The notes: generated by a model not told the origin, from the sequence alone. A stretch of 64,000 nt of DNA from Streptomyces sp. CC0208 (GCF_003443735.1 NZ_CP031969.1:4836001-4900000), one strand, 5' to 3'. Shown: positions 35,458 through 43,162, counted from the first letter of the stretch. Numbers and translations are program-made.

Positions 35458-36308
35458 GCCGGGAGAGCTCCCGGGGGGTCGCATCGGCAGTCGCGGCAGC
35501 GCCCGGGGGCCGGTGCGCGGAAGGCGCGGTCGCAGCCGTCGCAGGTCTGGAGCGGGTGCCGTACGTCCGGGGGCGGGGCCGGGGGCCGGTGCGGGGGCAG
35601 GGGTGGCAGCTGGGCGGTGAGGCGGTGGGCCAGGAGAGCTGCCGGCCGGTGCAGGGGTTCTGTGGGCAGGTGCGCGGTCAGGGCGTCTCGTACGTCGCTG
35701 GGGGTGAGGTCCCGTTCCAGCCACGCGGCGACTCCGTGGGCCAGGTGTTGCGTGTCCATGGCCGAGAGGAGCAGCCGGGGGTCGTGGCGGCGCAGGGTGG
35801 TGAGCAGGTCGGTGTCCTGCTGGAGGAGAGCGGTGGCGGGGTAGCCCGGTTGGGGAACGGCCGGGAGGAGCCTCTTGCGGGGCGGTTGCCGTTTCTTCGG
35901 CGGCCCGGGGGCCTGGTCCTCGCCGGTACGGCCGCGATGACCTGGCCGGTTGCAGGAGACCGTGCGGGTGACGATACGGCCGCCGGGGACGCGTTCGCGG
36001 GTGCGGCGCAGGTAGCCGTGGGCCTCCAGATCCCGCAGGGCGGCGGCGATCCGGTCCCTGCCCTCGGGGAAGCGGGTCGCGAGGGTCTTGATGTCCACGG
36101 GGGCGCCCGCAGGGAGGGACTGGAGGTACAGGGCCAGGCCTCTTGCGACGAGTGAGAGCTCGGGGTGCTGGGCGAGGTGGTTGCCGATCACCGTGAAGCG
36201 TTCGGTGTGGCGGGCGTTGTCGTGGAGGAGACCACCCACGCGGGGGTGGTTTTTGCCCGCCGTACGGGACTCGGCGCACGGGGGCGCGCTAGGGTTTTGC
36301 GTGTCCAT
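35454..36308 (-). CDS. Winged-helix DNA-binding protein with C-terminal zinc-ribbon-like CxxC motifs
   Basis: 284 residues from ATG 36308 with AAGGAAGAA upstream. Residues about 30-110 form a winged helix (FTVIGNHLAQHPELSLVARGLALYLQ, IKTLATRFPEGRDRIAAALRDLEAHGYLRR) of the kind found in Streptomyces replication-initiator-like regulators. A basic Pro-rich linker follows, then a helical part, and the end TCDGCDRAFR...GRCRDCRCD looks like a zinc ribbon. Its stop overlaps the start of the Uma2 remnant. The target DNA is unknown. Confidence 0.78.
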   Translation of the reverse strand: MDTQNPSAPPCAESRTAGKNHPRVGGLLHDNARHTERFTVIGNHLAQHPELSLVARGLALYLQSLPAGAPVDIKTLATRFPEGRDRIAAALRDLEAHGYLRRTRERVPGGRIVTRTVSCNRPGHRGRTGEDQAPGPPKKRQPPRKRLLPAVPQPGYPATALLQQDTDLLTTLRRHDPRLLLSAMDTQHLAHGVAAWLERDLTPSDVRDALTAHLPTEPLHRPAALLAHRLTAQLPPLPPHRPPAPPPDVRHPLQTCDGCDRAFRAPAPGRCRDCRCDPPGALPA

Positions 36309-36617
36309 CGGGAAGGGGCTTTCTTCCTTGGTGGTCAGGCCCTCGCATTGGGATGCCAGTCCCGGCGAGGGCCGTTGCATGTCTGCGGTTGTGTTGCGCC
36401 GACTGTAGGGCAGGCAACCGGGGCGAAATCCAGCTGAGTTGGTGATGTTCACCCGCCCGGGTGAGCTGCGCCGCGAGGCGGGAGGAAAGGTGGGGCTTGG
36501 TCTGGGTTCTTTCTCCCCAGGGTTCTTTGGGAAAGACCGCCCCCACCACCGACGTACGCGTTTCCGGGTGCCGGTGAGAGGTCGATTTTCGCCCACACCG
36601 TCTCGAGTGGACGCGTC
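36309..36617. other. 309-bp gap upstream of the winged-helix gene
   Basis: No gene is seen. It contains a 7-bp-arm inverted repeat TCACCCG-CC-CGGGTGA (36449-36464), a possible operator for the winged-helix gene. A long imperfect hairpin (36490-36546, outer stem GTGGGG/CCCCAC) lies just downstream of the minus-strand AraC gene and probably terminates it. Confidence 0.45.
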
Positions 36618-37514
36618 TCAGCTCGGGCTGCGGCCGCGAACCGTGTCGCGGAAGGCGATCGGGGTCTGGCCGGTGCGCTGGTGGAAGTACTTGTTGAAGT
36701 GGGTGGCGCTGGAGAAGCCGAGGCGGTCGGCGATGCGGGCGGCGCTCTGGTCGCTGTGGGCCAGGAGGCGCTTCGCCTCAAGGACCACGCGGCGGTCGAT
36801 GAACTCCTTGGCGCCCAGGCCGGCCGCGGCGAGGGTGGCGCGCGCCAGGGTGCGGGCCGAGTAGCCGAGCGCCAGCGCGTAGTCCTCGACCCGGCGGGTG
36901 CGGGCGAAGTCCCTTTCCACCGCGTCACGGAAGCGCAGATAGGTGGCGTCGGGCTCGGGGACGGGGCTGCCGACGGGTGCGGTCAGGTGGGCCAGGCGCA
37001 GGACGAGAACGGCCAGCAGGTGCCGCAGGGCCGCGGTGTGGATCTCCAGAGGCAGGCGGCCTAGGGCCCGGAACTCGGCGGCGAGATGGTCGGCGGCCAG
37101 GCGCAGGGCCTGGGCGTCCTCGGGCAGCGGCCGGCGCAAATTCGGCGCGTGCGGGTCCGCCACGAGGGCGCCGGCGGCGGTGGCCTGGTCGAGGAAGTCC
37201 TCCCGGAACAGCACCAGGGTGCCCTCGGCGTGGGTGAGATCGCCCCACTGCTGCACCTGGCCGGGGCGGACCCACAGCCATGATCCCGGTTCGAGTGCGT
37301 AGGCGGTGAAGTCGACCGTGTGCCAGAGGGTTCCGCCCGTGACGACGATCAGGTGGTGGAAGTCCGGGCGCTGCGGGGCCGTGAGCCGCTCGGCGGGCAC
37401 GCGCCGGCGCAGCTCGGCGAGGGGCAGTACTTCGACGCCGGCGGGGGTGCCGACGGGCGCCGCGAAGGAGATCTCCGGGACGCCTCGGACAGCATCGTGT
37501 CGTTTTTTGACCAT
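36618..37514 (-). CDS. AraC-family transcriptional regulator beside the SirTM/macrodomain cluster
   Basis: 298 residues. The N-terminal cupin-like sensor domain contains FHHLIVVTGGTLWHTVDF and LEPGSWLWVRPGQVQQW. The C-terminal AraC domain includes VEDYALALGYSARTLARATLAAAG and the hallmark SAARIADRLGFSSATHFNKYFHQRTGQTPIAFR. It is transcribed away from the DsbA-like gene across a 130-bp gap, so it is the obvious candidate controller of the downstream redox/ADP-ribosylation run. The effector is unknown; I saw no conserved direct repeat that could be named as its binding site. Confidence 0.87.
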   Translation of the reverse strand: MVKKRHDAVRGVPEISFAAPVGTPAGVEVLPLAELRRRVPAERLTAPQRPDFHHLIVVTGGTLWHTVDFTAYALEPGSWLWVRPGQVQQWGDLTHAEGTLVLFREDFLDQATAAGALVADPHAPNLRRPLPEDAQALRLAADHLAAEFRALGRLPLEIHTAALRHLLAVLVLRLAHLTAPVGSPVPEPDATYLRFRDAVERDFARTRRVEDYALALGYSARTLARATLAAAGLGAKEFIDRRVVLEAKRLLAHSDQSAARIADRLGFSSATHFNKYFHQRTGQTPIAFRDTVRGRSPS

Positions 37515-37644
37515 CAGCAGTCGTCAGCGTATCGGATTGACCCTGTTCAGCAACTCTACTTTGGAGAGGTCAGCCCCTCCGGCGTCGATGGATGTCGGAA
37601 AGCGGCAAGAAATGAGCGGCAAGAGGCCGGAGAGGAGGACGGGG

Positions 37645-38334
37645 ATGTCTGCGGTGGGTCGAGCCGGTCTGACGTACGCCTTCGACGCGTACTGCGCCTG
37701 GTGCTACGGCTTCGGCCCCGCCCTGCGGGCCTTCGCCGAGGAGAACGCTCACCGCATTCGGCTCGGCGTCGTCTCGGCCGGCCTCTACACCGGGCCCCGG
37801 GCACTGCCGGTCTCGGCCTACCCGGCCCTGTCGGCGGAACGCGGCACCGTCACGCGGCTCACCGGAGTCACCTTCGGCACGGGCTACGACCGTGCCCTGG
37901 CGCAGGGCACGACCGTGCTCGACTCCACCGCCGCGGCCGCGGGGCTGGCCGCACTGCGCGCACAGCCCGGTGTCGGCGCCCTGGACGCGGTCGAGGCCCT
38001 GCAGCGGGCCTGGTTCGTCGACGGACGCGGCCTGTCCGACCCCGAGGTCTACCGGGACATCGCCGACGACCTCGGCCTGGACGCGGACGCCGTGACCACG
38101 GCGTTCGGGGCCCCAGCCGGCCGGGTCAAGGCCCGCGCCGACTTCCGCGCGCTGCGCCGGCTGCGCGTCCTCTCCTACCCGACGCTGCTCCTGGACACCA
38201 CGCACGGCGCCGACCAGATGGGCGGCGCGGCCTCCACCGCCGCCTCCCTGACCGCCGCACTCGACCAGCGCCTGACCGCGACCGTCCCCCAAGCCCCCTT
38301 CCACGATCTGCCCTTGCGAGGAGAACCGTCATGA
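37645..38334 (+). CDS. DsbA-family thioredoxin-fold protein
   Basis: 229 residues from ATG 37645, chosen because GAGGAGG lies about 6 bases upstream; Met at 37612 is an alternative. Thioredoxin-fold active site DAYCAWCYGFG has a CxxC motif (Cys17, Cys20). The helical insertion and the C-terminal SYPTLLLDT with its cis-Pro are the DsbA/FrnE pattern. No signal peptide, so it acts in the cytoplasm as a disulfide oxidoreductase or isomerase. Its stop overlaps the start of the double NTF2 protein (ATGA), indicating translational coupling. Confidence 0.85.
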   Translation: MSAVGRAGLTYAFDAYCAWCYGFGPALRAFAEENAHRIRLGVVSAGLYTGPRALPVSAYPALSAERGTVTRLTGVTFGTGYDRALAQGTTVLDSTAAAAGLAALRAQPGVGALDAVEALQRAWFVDGRGLSDPEVYRDIADDLGLDADAVTTAFGAPAGRVKARADFRALRRLRVLSYPTLLLDTTHGADQMGGAASTAASLTAALDQRLTATVPQAPFHDLPLRGEPS

Positions 38335-39092
38335 GCAACGCCAAGAACACCGTCCTGACCGCCGCCGGCGAACTGTTCGGCCAGAAGGACCCGAGCGCGG
38401 TGGACCGCTGGGTCGCCGCCGACTACACCCAGCACAGCACCCTGGCCGCCGACGGCCCCGAGGCCCTGCGCCAGTTGGTCGCCGGTCTGCCGGAGGGCTT
38501 CCGCTACGAGGGCGCCCGGGTGATCGCCGATGGCGACGTCGTCGCCCTGCACGGCACGTACCACGGCTTCGGGCCCGACCCCCTGGTCGCCTTCGACATC
38601 TTCCGCGTCGACGCCGACGGCAAGCTCGCCGAGCACTGGGACGCCCTGACCCCGCAGGTCGAGGACACCGTCTCCGGGCGCTCGCAGACCGACGGCCCCA
38701 CCGAGGTCACCGTGCCCGGGGAGACCGAGGCCAACCGGGCGCTGGTCGCCGAGTTCGCGCAGAAGGTCCTGGTCGGCGCCGACTACTCGGTGCTCACCGA
38801 CTACATCTCCACCGAGACCTACGACCAGCACAACCCGGAGGCCGCCGACGGCCTCGACGGCTTCGGCGCCGCCGCCGCGCAGTGGGCCGAGCAGGGCAAG
38901 AACCTCGTCTACAAGACCGTCCACAAGGTCATCGCCGAGGGCGAGTTCGTCCTGCTGCAGTCCGAGGGCGAGTTCGGTGTCCCGGTCGCCTACTACGACC
39001 TCTTCCGCGTCCGGAACGGCAAGATCGTCGAGCACTGGGACGTCATCTCCCCGATCCCGGCCGAGCTGCCCCACACCAACGGCCTGTTCTGA
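38331..39092 (+). CDS. Protein with two tandem NTF2/SnoaL-like domains
   Basis: 253 residues in two homologous halves. Half 1 (about 1-120): VLTAAGELFGQKD...YTQHSTLAADGPE...FDIFRVDADGKLAEHWDALTP. Half 2 (about 130-253): VAEFAQKVLVGAD...YDQHNPEAADGLD...YDLFRVRNGKIVEHWDVISP. Each has the (Q/T)H and EHWD residues of the SnoaL-like cone fold. Such small cytosolic proteins bind or isomerise hydrophobic substrates; no reaction is assignable. Start overlaps the DsbA gene stop. Confidence 0.85.
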   Translation: MSNAKNTVLTAAGELFGQKDPSAVDRWVAADYTQHSTLAADGPEALRQLVAGLPEGFRYEGARVIADGDVVALHGTYHGFGPDPLVAFDIFRVDADGKLAEHWDALTPQVEDTVSGRSQTDGPTEVTVPGETEANRALVAEFAQKVLVGADYSVLTDYISTETYDQHNPEAADGLDGFGAAAAQWAEQGKNLVYKTVHKVIAEGEFVLLQSEGEFGVPVAYYDLFRVRNGKIVEHWDVISPIPAELPHTNGLF

Positions 39093-39205
39093 GATCCCGC
39101 ACCGCACCGCACCGCTCGCGAGGAGACAGCAGCGGCCAGTGAGCCACCTATGCCGGCCGAACTGCACACCGGCATCCTCGAACCCGCCTGAGGGACCCTC
39201 ACCCG

Positions 39206-39244
39206 CCGCCGTGCCGTCACCGATCCATGGGTGAGGCACGGCGG
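39206..39244 (+). terminator. Hairpin between the NTF2 and macrodomain genes
   Basis: CCGCCGTGCC (39206-39215) pairs with 39235-39244, extended inward by TCAC/GTGA. No T-run. It could end the DsbA-NTF2 transcript or attenuate into the macrodomain-sirtuin genes. Confidence 0.5.
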
Positions 39245-39307
39245 TGCCCCGTCCGGCGGAGCCGTCCCCCTTCGCCCCGCACACCAGCTCACCGCCCGGA
39301 GGACCCC

Positions 39308-40297
39308 GTGCGCCCGACTTCCCTGCCACTCGCCGCCTACCGGGCCGCCGTCGCCCTGGACGAACCGCACGGACCGGCCGCCGACCACGAGGTGAGTCCT
39401 GGTCACGCCAGGGACGCCGGCCGCCGGCCGCGCACCGACCACACCCCGGACGCCCGACCCGCCGCCCTCGTGCGCCAAGCGCTCGTCCTGCTGGCCGACG
39501 ACCCTGCCGCGGTCAGGGCCGGGTTGCGGCCCGGCGCCGCGGACGGGATCGACGACACCGCCGCCCGGCGGCTGCTGCGGGCCGTGCTGACGGTCCGCGA
39601 ACCGGGTCCGCTGTCCACCGGGGCCGCCCGCGTGCTGGACGCGCTCCTGACCGCCGAACGCCTGGCACGCGGCATCACCGGCGCCGCCGAGCTCCCCACC
39701 GTCCGCGACACGCTTCCCCACACCGCCTACCGGGCCGCCGACCGTACGGTGCTGTGGCAGGGCGACCTCACCACCCTCGGCGCGGACGCCGTCGTGAACG
39801 CCGCCAACAGCACCCTTCTCGGCTGCTTCAGGCCGATGCACCCGTGCATCGACAACGCCCTCCACTCCGCGGCCGGCCCGCGCCTCCGCCACGACTGCCA
39901 CACGGTCATGTCCCTCCAGGGCCACCCGGAGCCGACCGGCACCGCCAAGATCACTCGCGGCCACCACCTGCCCGCCCGCTATGTCCTGCATACCGTCGGC
40001 CCGATCGTCGACGGCCCAGTGCTCCCCGAGCACCGGCAGGCGCTGGCGGCTTCGTACCGTGCCTGCCTCGACCTTGCCGCCGACGTGGGCGGCATCCGCA
40101 CCCTCGCGTTCTGCGGCATCAGCACCGGCGTCTTCGGCTATCCCAAGGCGCCCGCCGCCCGCATCGCCCTGGACACCGTGGCCGATTGGCTCGACCACCA
40201 CCCCGGACGGCTCGACCGGGTGATCTTCAACGTGTACGCGGACGACGACCGTGCCGCCTACGTCATGGCACTGACCGAAGGGACCCAGCCCCGATGA
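39308..40297 (+). CDS. Zinc-type macrodomain ADP-ribosyl hydrolase
   Basis: 329 residues from GTG 39308, placed by GGAGGA five bases upstream. Residues 1-130 are a helical N-terminal region; the macrodomain (about 140-325) has GDLTTLGADAVVNAANSTLLG. The next phrase, GCFRPMHPCIDNALHSAAG, holds the Cys-His-Cys cluster that marks the zinc-dependent class described in Staphylococcus and Streptococcus. The GISTGVFGYPKAPAARIAL loop binds ADP-ribose. Predicted to remove ADP-ribose added by the neighbouring sirtuin. Stop overlaps the SirTM start by ATGA. Confidence 0.9.
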   Translation: MRPTSLPLAAYRAAVALDEPHGPAADHEVSPGHARDAGRRPRTDHTPDARPAALVRQALVLLADDPAAVRAGLRPGAADGIDDTAARRLLRAVLTVREPGPLSTGAARVLDALLTAERLARGITGAAELPTVRDTLPHTAYRAADRTVLWQGDLTTLGADAVVNAANSTLLGCFRPMHPCIDNALHSAAGPRLRHDCHTVMSLQGHPEPTGTAKITRGHHLPARYVLHTVGPIVDGPVLPEHRQALAASYRACLDLAADVGGIRTLAFCGISTGVFGYPKAPAARIALDTVADWLDHHPGRLDRVIFNVYADDDRAAYVMALTEGTQPR

Positions 40298-41175
40298 CCC
40301 AGCCCGCCCTCGACCTGGAAACCGCCGCCGGAACGCTAGGCACCTGGCTCGGCGAGGCCGACCGCGTCCTGATCACCGCCGGGGCCGGACTCAGCGCCGC
40401 CGCCGGATACGACTACGGCGACGAGGACCGCTTCCGGGAACTCTTCCCCGCCCTGCACCGCCTCGGCCTGCGTTCCCGCTACATGGTCGGCGTCCCCCTG
40501 CCGCCCGAGCTGTGGTGGGGTTACTGGGCCGTCCACATCGACGACATCCGCTTCTCTGCGGAACCCAACCCCCTTTACCAGCAGCTGCGTTCCCTGGTCG
40601 GCGACAAGGACCACTGGGTGATGACGTCCAACGTGGACGCCCTGTTCGCCCGGAGCGGCTTCGACCCCGACCGCATCTTCACCCCGCAGGGCGACTACGG
40701 CCGCTACCAGTGCACCACCCCCTGCACCCCGACCACCTTCGACAGCCGCCCCGTCGTCGCCCGGCTCCTCGCCACGTACGACCGAGCCACCGGCGCCGTC
40801 ACCGGCCCCCTGCCCAGGTGCCCGAACTGCGGCGGCGAGGTCGAGATCAACGTCCGCATCGGCCCCGAGTTCGTCGACGACCCCTACCTCCCCGCGGGCC
40901 GCCGCCTCCAGGACTGGCTGGGCAGCGCTGCCGACGCCCGCCTGCTCATCCTCGAGTTCGGCGCCGGATTCAACACCCCCGGCGTCATCCGATGGCCCGG
41001 TGAAAACCTCACCCGCGGGCTTCCCCACGCACGCCTCGTGCGCGTCAACCCCACCCACCCCGAAACCCCCGACGACCTCGCCGGCCGGACCCTGTCCGTC
41101 CCCGCCGGGGCCGGCCACCTGCTCAACGCCCTCACCGTGCCGCACCCGGCACCCGACCCTACGGTGGCACCATGA
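40294..41175 (+). CDS. Class-M sirtuin (SirTM), predicted protein ADP-ribosyltransferase
   Basis: 293 residues. NAD-binding ITAGAGLSAAAGYDYGDEDRF at about 24-44, MTSNVDALFARSGFDPDRIFTPQGDYGRYQC in the middle. The usual catalytic His of deacetylating sirtuins is replaced by Gln in TPQGD, which is the SirTM hallmark and argues for ADP-ribosyl transfer rather than deacylation. The zinc finger is QCTTPC...RCPNCGG. The gene is coupled by ATGA overlaps to the macrodomain gene before it and the NTF2 gene after it. In Firmicutes the target is a lipoylated GcvH-like carrier; no such gene is present here, so the acceptor is unknown. Confidence 0.9.
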   Translation: MTQPALDLETAAGTLGTWLGEADRVLITAGAGLSAAAGYDYGDEDRFRELFPALHRLGLRSRYMVGVPLPPELWWGYWAVHIDDIRFSAEPNPLYQQLRSLVGDKDHWVMTSNVDALFARSGFDPDRIFTPQGDYGRYQCTTPCTPTTFDSRPVVARLLATYDRATGAVTGPLPRCPNCGGEVEINVRIGPEFVDDPYLPAGRRLQDWLGSAADARLLILEFGAGFNTPGVIRWPGENLTRGLPHARLVRVNPTHPETPDDLAGRTLSVPAGAGHLLNALTVPHPAPDPTVAP

Positions 41176-41552
41176 GCGACCCGCAGAAGAACAAGGCCAC
41201 GGCTCAGGCGTTCTACGACCTGATGTTCAACCAGTGCCGCCCCGCAGAGGCCATCCACCAGTACGCCGGAGACACCTACATCCAGCACAATCCACATGTC
41301 GGCGACGGCAAGCGGGCGTTCATCGACTACTTCGAGCGCATGGCGGCCGAGTACCCGGGCAAACGCGTGGAGGTCAAGCGCGCCTTCTCCGACGGTGACC
41401 ACGTGATCCTGCACTGCCACCAGACCTGGCCCGACGAGGAGTACGCCGGCATCGACATCTTCCGTTTCGACGCGGACGGCAGAATCGTCGAACACTGGGA
41501 CGTCCTCCAGGTGGTTCCCCCCACCTCCAAGAACGACAACACCATGTTCTGA
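41172..41552 (+). CDS. NTF2/SnoaL-like protein coupled to SirTM
   Basis: 126 residues starting MSDPQKNKATAQAFYDLMFN, overlapping the SirTM stop by ATGA. A single SnoaL-like domain: YIQHNPHVGDGKRAFIDYF, HCHQTWPDEEYAGIDIFRFDADGRIVEHWDVLQVVP. The C-terminus NDNTMF is similar to the NGLF end of the double-domain protein upstream, and the EHWD motif is shared, so the two NTF2 genes are likely related. Function unknown; as the last gene of the run it is a possible substrate or partner of the ADP-ribosylation pair. Confidence 0.86.
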   Translation: MSDPQKNKATAQAFYDLMFNQCRPAEAIHQYAGDTYIQHNPHVGDGKRAFIDYFERMAAEYPGKRVEVKRAFSDGDHVILHCHQTWPDEEYAGIDIFRFDADGRIVEHWDVLQVVPPTSKNDNTMF

Positions 41553-41557
41553 TCCCT

Positions 41558-41750
41558 TCACCCACTGCCGGCGGCAGCCGGGTGCGACTCCCCAACGGTC
41601 GGCGAGCGCGTCCACGAGTACGAGCCCTCGGCCCGACTCGGCGTCCGGTGCGGGGAGTTCGGTCCGCGGCAGACGGTCGCCCCGGGTGTCCGTGACCTCG
41701 ATGCGCAGGGTGTCCCCGACGACGTAGACAGCAGCGGCAACGACGGCAGC
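41558..41750 (-). pseudogene. Remnant of an anti-sigma-type ATP-binding protein
   Basis: On the minus strand an open stretch reads TLRIEVTDTRGDRLP and then ESGRGLVLVDALADRWGVAPG. This is the C-terminal end of the small HATPase (RsbW-like) proteins common in Streptomyces, with the GRGLxLVDALADRWGV signature. The N-terminal half with the N-box is missing and no start codon context is visible. It lies immediately downstream of the SirTM cluster and is the debris of a lost gene. Confidence 0.6.
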
Positions 41751-41804
41751 CCCCGTCTGGCCTTCACCCCCGCCACCTGGACCGCCTTCGTGTCACAGAC
41801 GTGA
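41721..41804 (+). pseudogene. Remnant of a DUF397 gene
   Basis: A plus-strand stretch ends NDGSPRLAFTPATWTAFVSQT before TGA 41802-41804, which is the conserved C-terminus of DUF397 proteins (DGP.L.FTPA.W.AF). The upstream part is lost and overlaps the ATP-binding remnant on the other strand. DUF397 genes normally sit with an XRE regulator and a divergent ATP-binding protein, so both remnants fit one deleted locus. Confidence 0.6.
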
Positions 41805-41833
41805 GCCCCCGGCCGGTACGACCAGGGGCTCAC
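41801..41833 (-). terminator. Hairpin after terD
   Basis: A 9-bp stem GTGAGCCCC/GGGGCTCAC (41801-41809 with 41825-41833), 24 bp beyond the terD stop on the minus strand; it overlaps the stop of the DUF397 remnant. Confidence 0.6.
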
Positions 41834-41856
41834 GTTCAGCTCAGCGCAGCGGGACG

Positions 41857-42432
41857 TCAGACGTTCACGCCGAAGTCCGTGGCGATGCCGACCAGGCCGG
41901 ACGCGTAGCCCTGGCCCACCGCGCGGAACTTCCACTCCGCGCCGTTGCGGTACAGCTCGCCGAAGACCATCGCCGTCTCCGTGGCCGCGTCCTCGGAGAG
42001 GTCGTAGCGGGCGATCTCGGCGCCGCCGGCCTGGTTGACGATGCGGATGTAGGCGTTGCGGACCTGGCCGAAGTTCTGCGAGCGGTTCTCCGCGTCGTAG
42101 ATCGAGACCGGGAAGACGATCTTGTCGATGTCGGCCGGGAGTCCGGCCAGGTTGACGTTGATCGCCTCGTCGTCGCCCGCGCCCTCACCGGTGCGGTTGT
42201 CACCGGTGTGGACGATGGTCTGGTCCGGGGTCTGCTTGTTGTTGAAGAAGACGAAGTGGGCGTCGGAGTAGACCTTGCCCTGCGTGTTGACCGCGATCGC
42301 GGAGGCGTCGAGGTCGAAGTCCGTGCCGGTGGTCGTGCGGACGTCCCAGCCGAGGCCCACGGTGACGGCGGTCAGGCCCGGAGCCTCCTTGGTGAGCGAG
42401 ACGTTGCCACCCTTGGACAGGCTTACAGCCAT
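41857..42432 (-). CDS. terD: TerD-family stress-response protein
   Basis: 191 residues from ATG 42432, with GGAAGGA upstream. Canonical TerD sequence: MAVSLSKGGNVSLTKEAPGL, the calcium-binding DFDLDASAI at about 40, NNKQTPDQTIVHTGDNRTGEGAGDDEAINV in the centre and YRNGAEWKFRAVGQGYASGL at the end. These cytosolic calcium-binding proteins are linked to tellurite, oxidative and differentiation stress in Streptomyces, where several paralogues exist. It stands alone here without other ter genes. Confidence 0.94.
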   Translation of the reverse strand: MAVSLSKGGNVSLTKEAPGLTAVTVGLGWDVRTTTGTDFDLDASAIAVNTQGKVYSDAHFVFFNNKQTPDQTIVHTGDNRTGEGAGDDEAINVNLAGLPADIDKIVFPVSIYDAENRSQNFGQVRNAYIRIVNQAGGAEIARYDLSEDAATETAMVFGELYRNGAEWKFRAVGQGYASGLVGIATDFGVNV

Positions 42433-42585
42433 GGTTGGGAGTCCTTCCCTCGTTATGTACGGCAGTACGGGCATGAAGCTACAGCTACCCGTATGAACGC
42501 CGCGAGGGGTGTCCAAGGTTCCCCCGCGTTTTACTTTCTTTACCAAGCGATATTCGGGTGACGTGGACCGGACAGAGCCGGGAAC

Positions 42586-43023
42586 ATGGACCCCATGTCC
42601 GGTCCCCACGTCATCCGCGGCTCCGTCTCCCTTCCCGAGGCCGAGCTCATGTGGCGTTTCTCGCGCTCCTCCGGCCCCGGTGGCCAGCACGTCAACACCA
42701 GTGACTCCCAGGTGGAGCTGCGGTTCGACCTGGCCCGTACCGAGTCCCTGCCCGACGTGTGGAAGCAGCGGGCGCTCGCGAAGCTGGCCGGACGGCTCGT
42801 GGACGGGGTCGTCACCGTCCGCTCCTCCGAGCACCGCTCGCAGTGGCGCAACCGCGAGACCGCGGCCGTACGCCTCGCGGCGCTGCTCGCCGAGGCCACG
42901 GCGCCGCCGCCGAAGCCGCGGCGGGCGACCCGGATTCCTCGTGGGATCAACGAGCGGCGGCTGCGGGAGAAGAAGCAGCGGTCGGACACGAAGCGGGGGC
43001 GGTCGGGGCGGGACTGGGGGTAA
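42586..43023 (+). CDS. arfB: Alternative ribosome-rescue factor ArfB
   Basis: 145 residues (or 142 if Met at 42595 is used). Class I release-factor catalytic domain with the GGQ motif in SRSSGPGGQHVNTSDSQVELRFDL at about 28-51. The basic C-terminal tail, rich in Lys/Arg (RRLREKKQRSDTKRGR), enters the empty mRNA channel of stalled ribosomes. Hydrolyses peptidyl-tRNA on non-stop complexes independently of a stop codon. A stand-alone gene with no stop-codon recognition domain, which separates it from PrfA/PrfB. Confidence 0.92.
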   Translation: MDPMSGPHVIRGSVSLPEAELMWRFSRSSGPGGQHVNTSDSQVELRFDLARTESLPDVWKQRALAKLAGRLVDGVVTVRSSEHRSQWRNRETAAVRLAALLAEATAPPPKPRRATRIPRGINERRLREKKQRSDTKRGRSGRDWG

Positions 43024-43064
43024 CGCCTCCAGGCCGTCGGTCGGGTGCGGCGCCGTCGTGGCTT

Positions 43065-43087
43065 GTCGCGCAGTTCCCCGCGCCCCT
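43065..43087 (+). repeat. Copy 1 of a dispersed Streptomyces intergenic repeat
   Basis: The core GCGCAGTTCCCCGCGCCCCT, preceded by GT(G)GCT-GTC, occurs here, at 52010-52032 and (shorter) at 60541-60560, always on the plus strand. Such short elements are scattered in non-coding DNA of many Streptomyces genomes. Confidence 0.7.
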
Positions 43088-43096
43088 ATGGGGGCG

Positions 43097-43123
43097 CGTC
43101 ACATTCTCCCCGTCTCATCCGTC
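43097..43123 (+). promoter_or_regulatory. ECF41-type autoregulatory promoter
   Basis: CGTCACA (43097-43103) and CGTC (43120-43123) are separated by exactly 16 bp. The reported ECF41 promoter has TGTCACA and CGTC with this spacing, so only one base differs. It lies 40 bp before the sigma-factor start. Confidence 0.75.
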
Positions 43124-43162
43124 AACAGACCGAGAGCTGACGACTGACGAGAGCGGTGACCC

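Noticed and set aside
37515..37644. A sigma-70-type promoter for the DsbA-like gene around TTGACC near 37536
   Set aside because: No -10 element at an acceptable spacing was found, so no promoter is listed.
39150..39191. A 13-codon frame between the NTF2 and macrodomain genes
   Set aside because: No ribosome site and no reason to believe it is translated; more likely chance in the gap.
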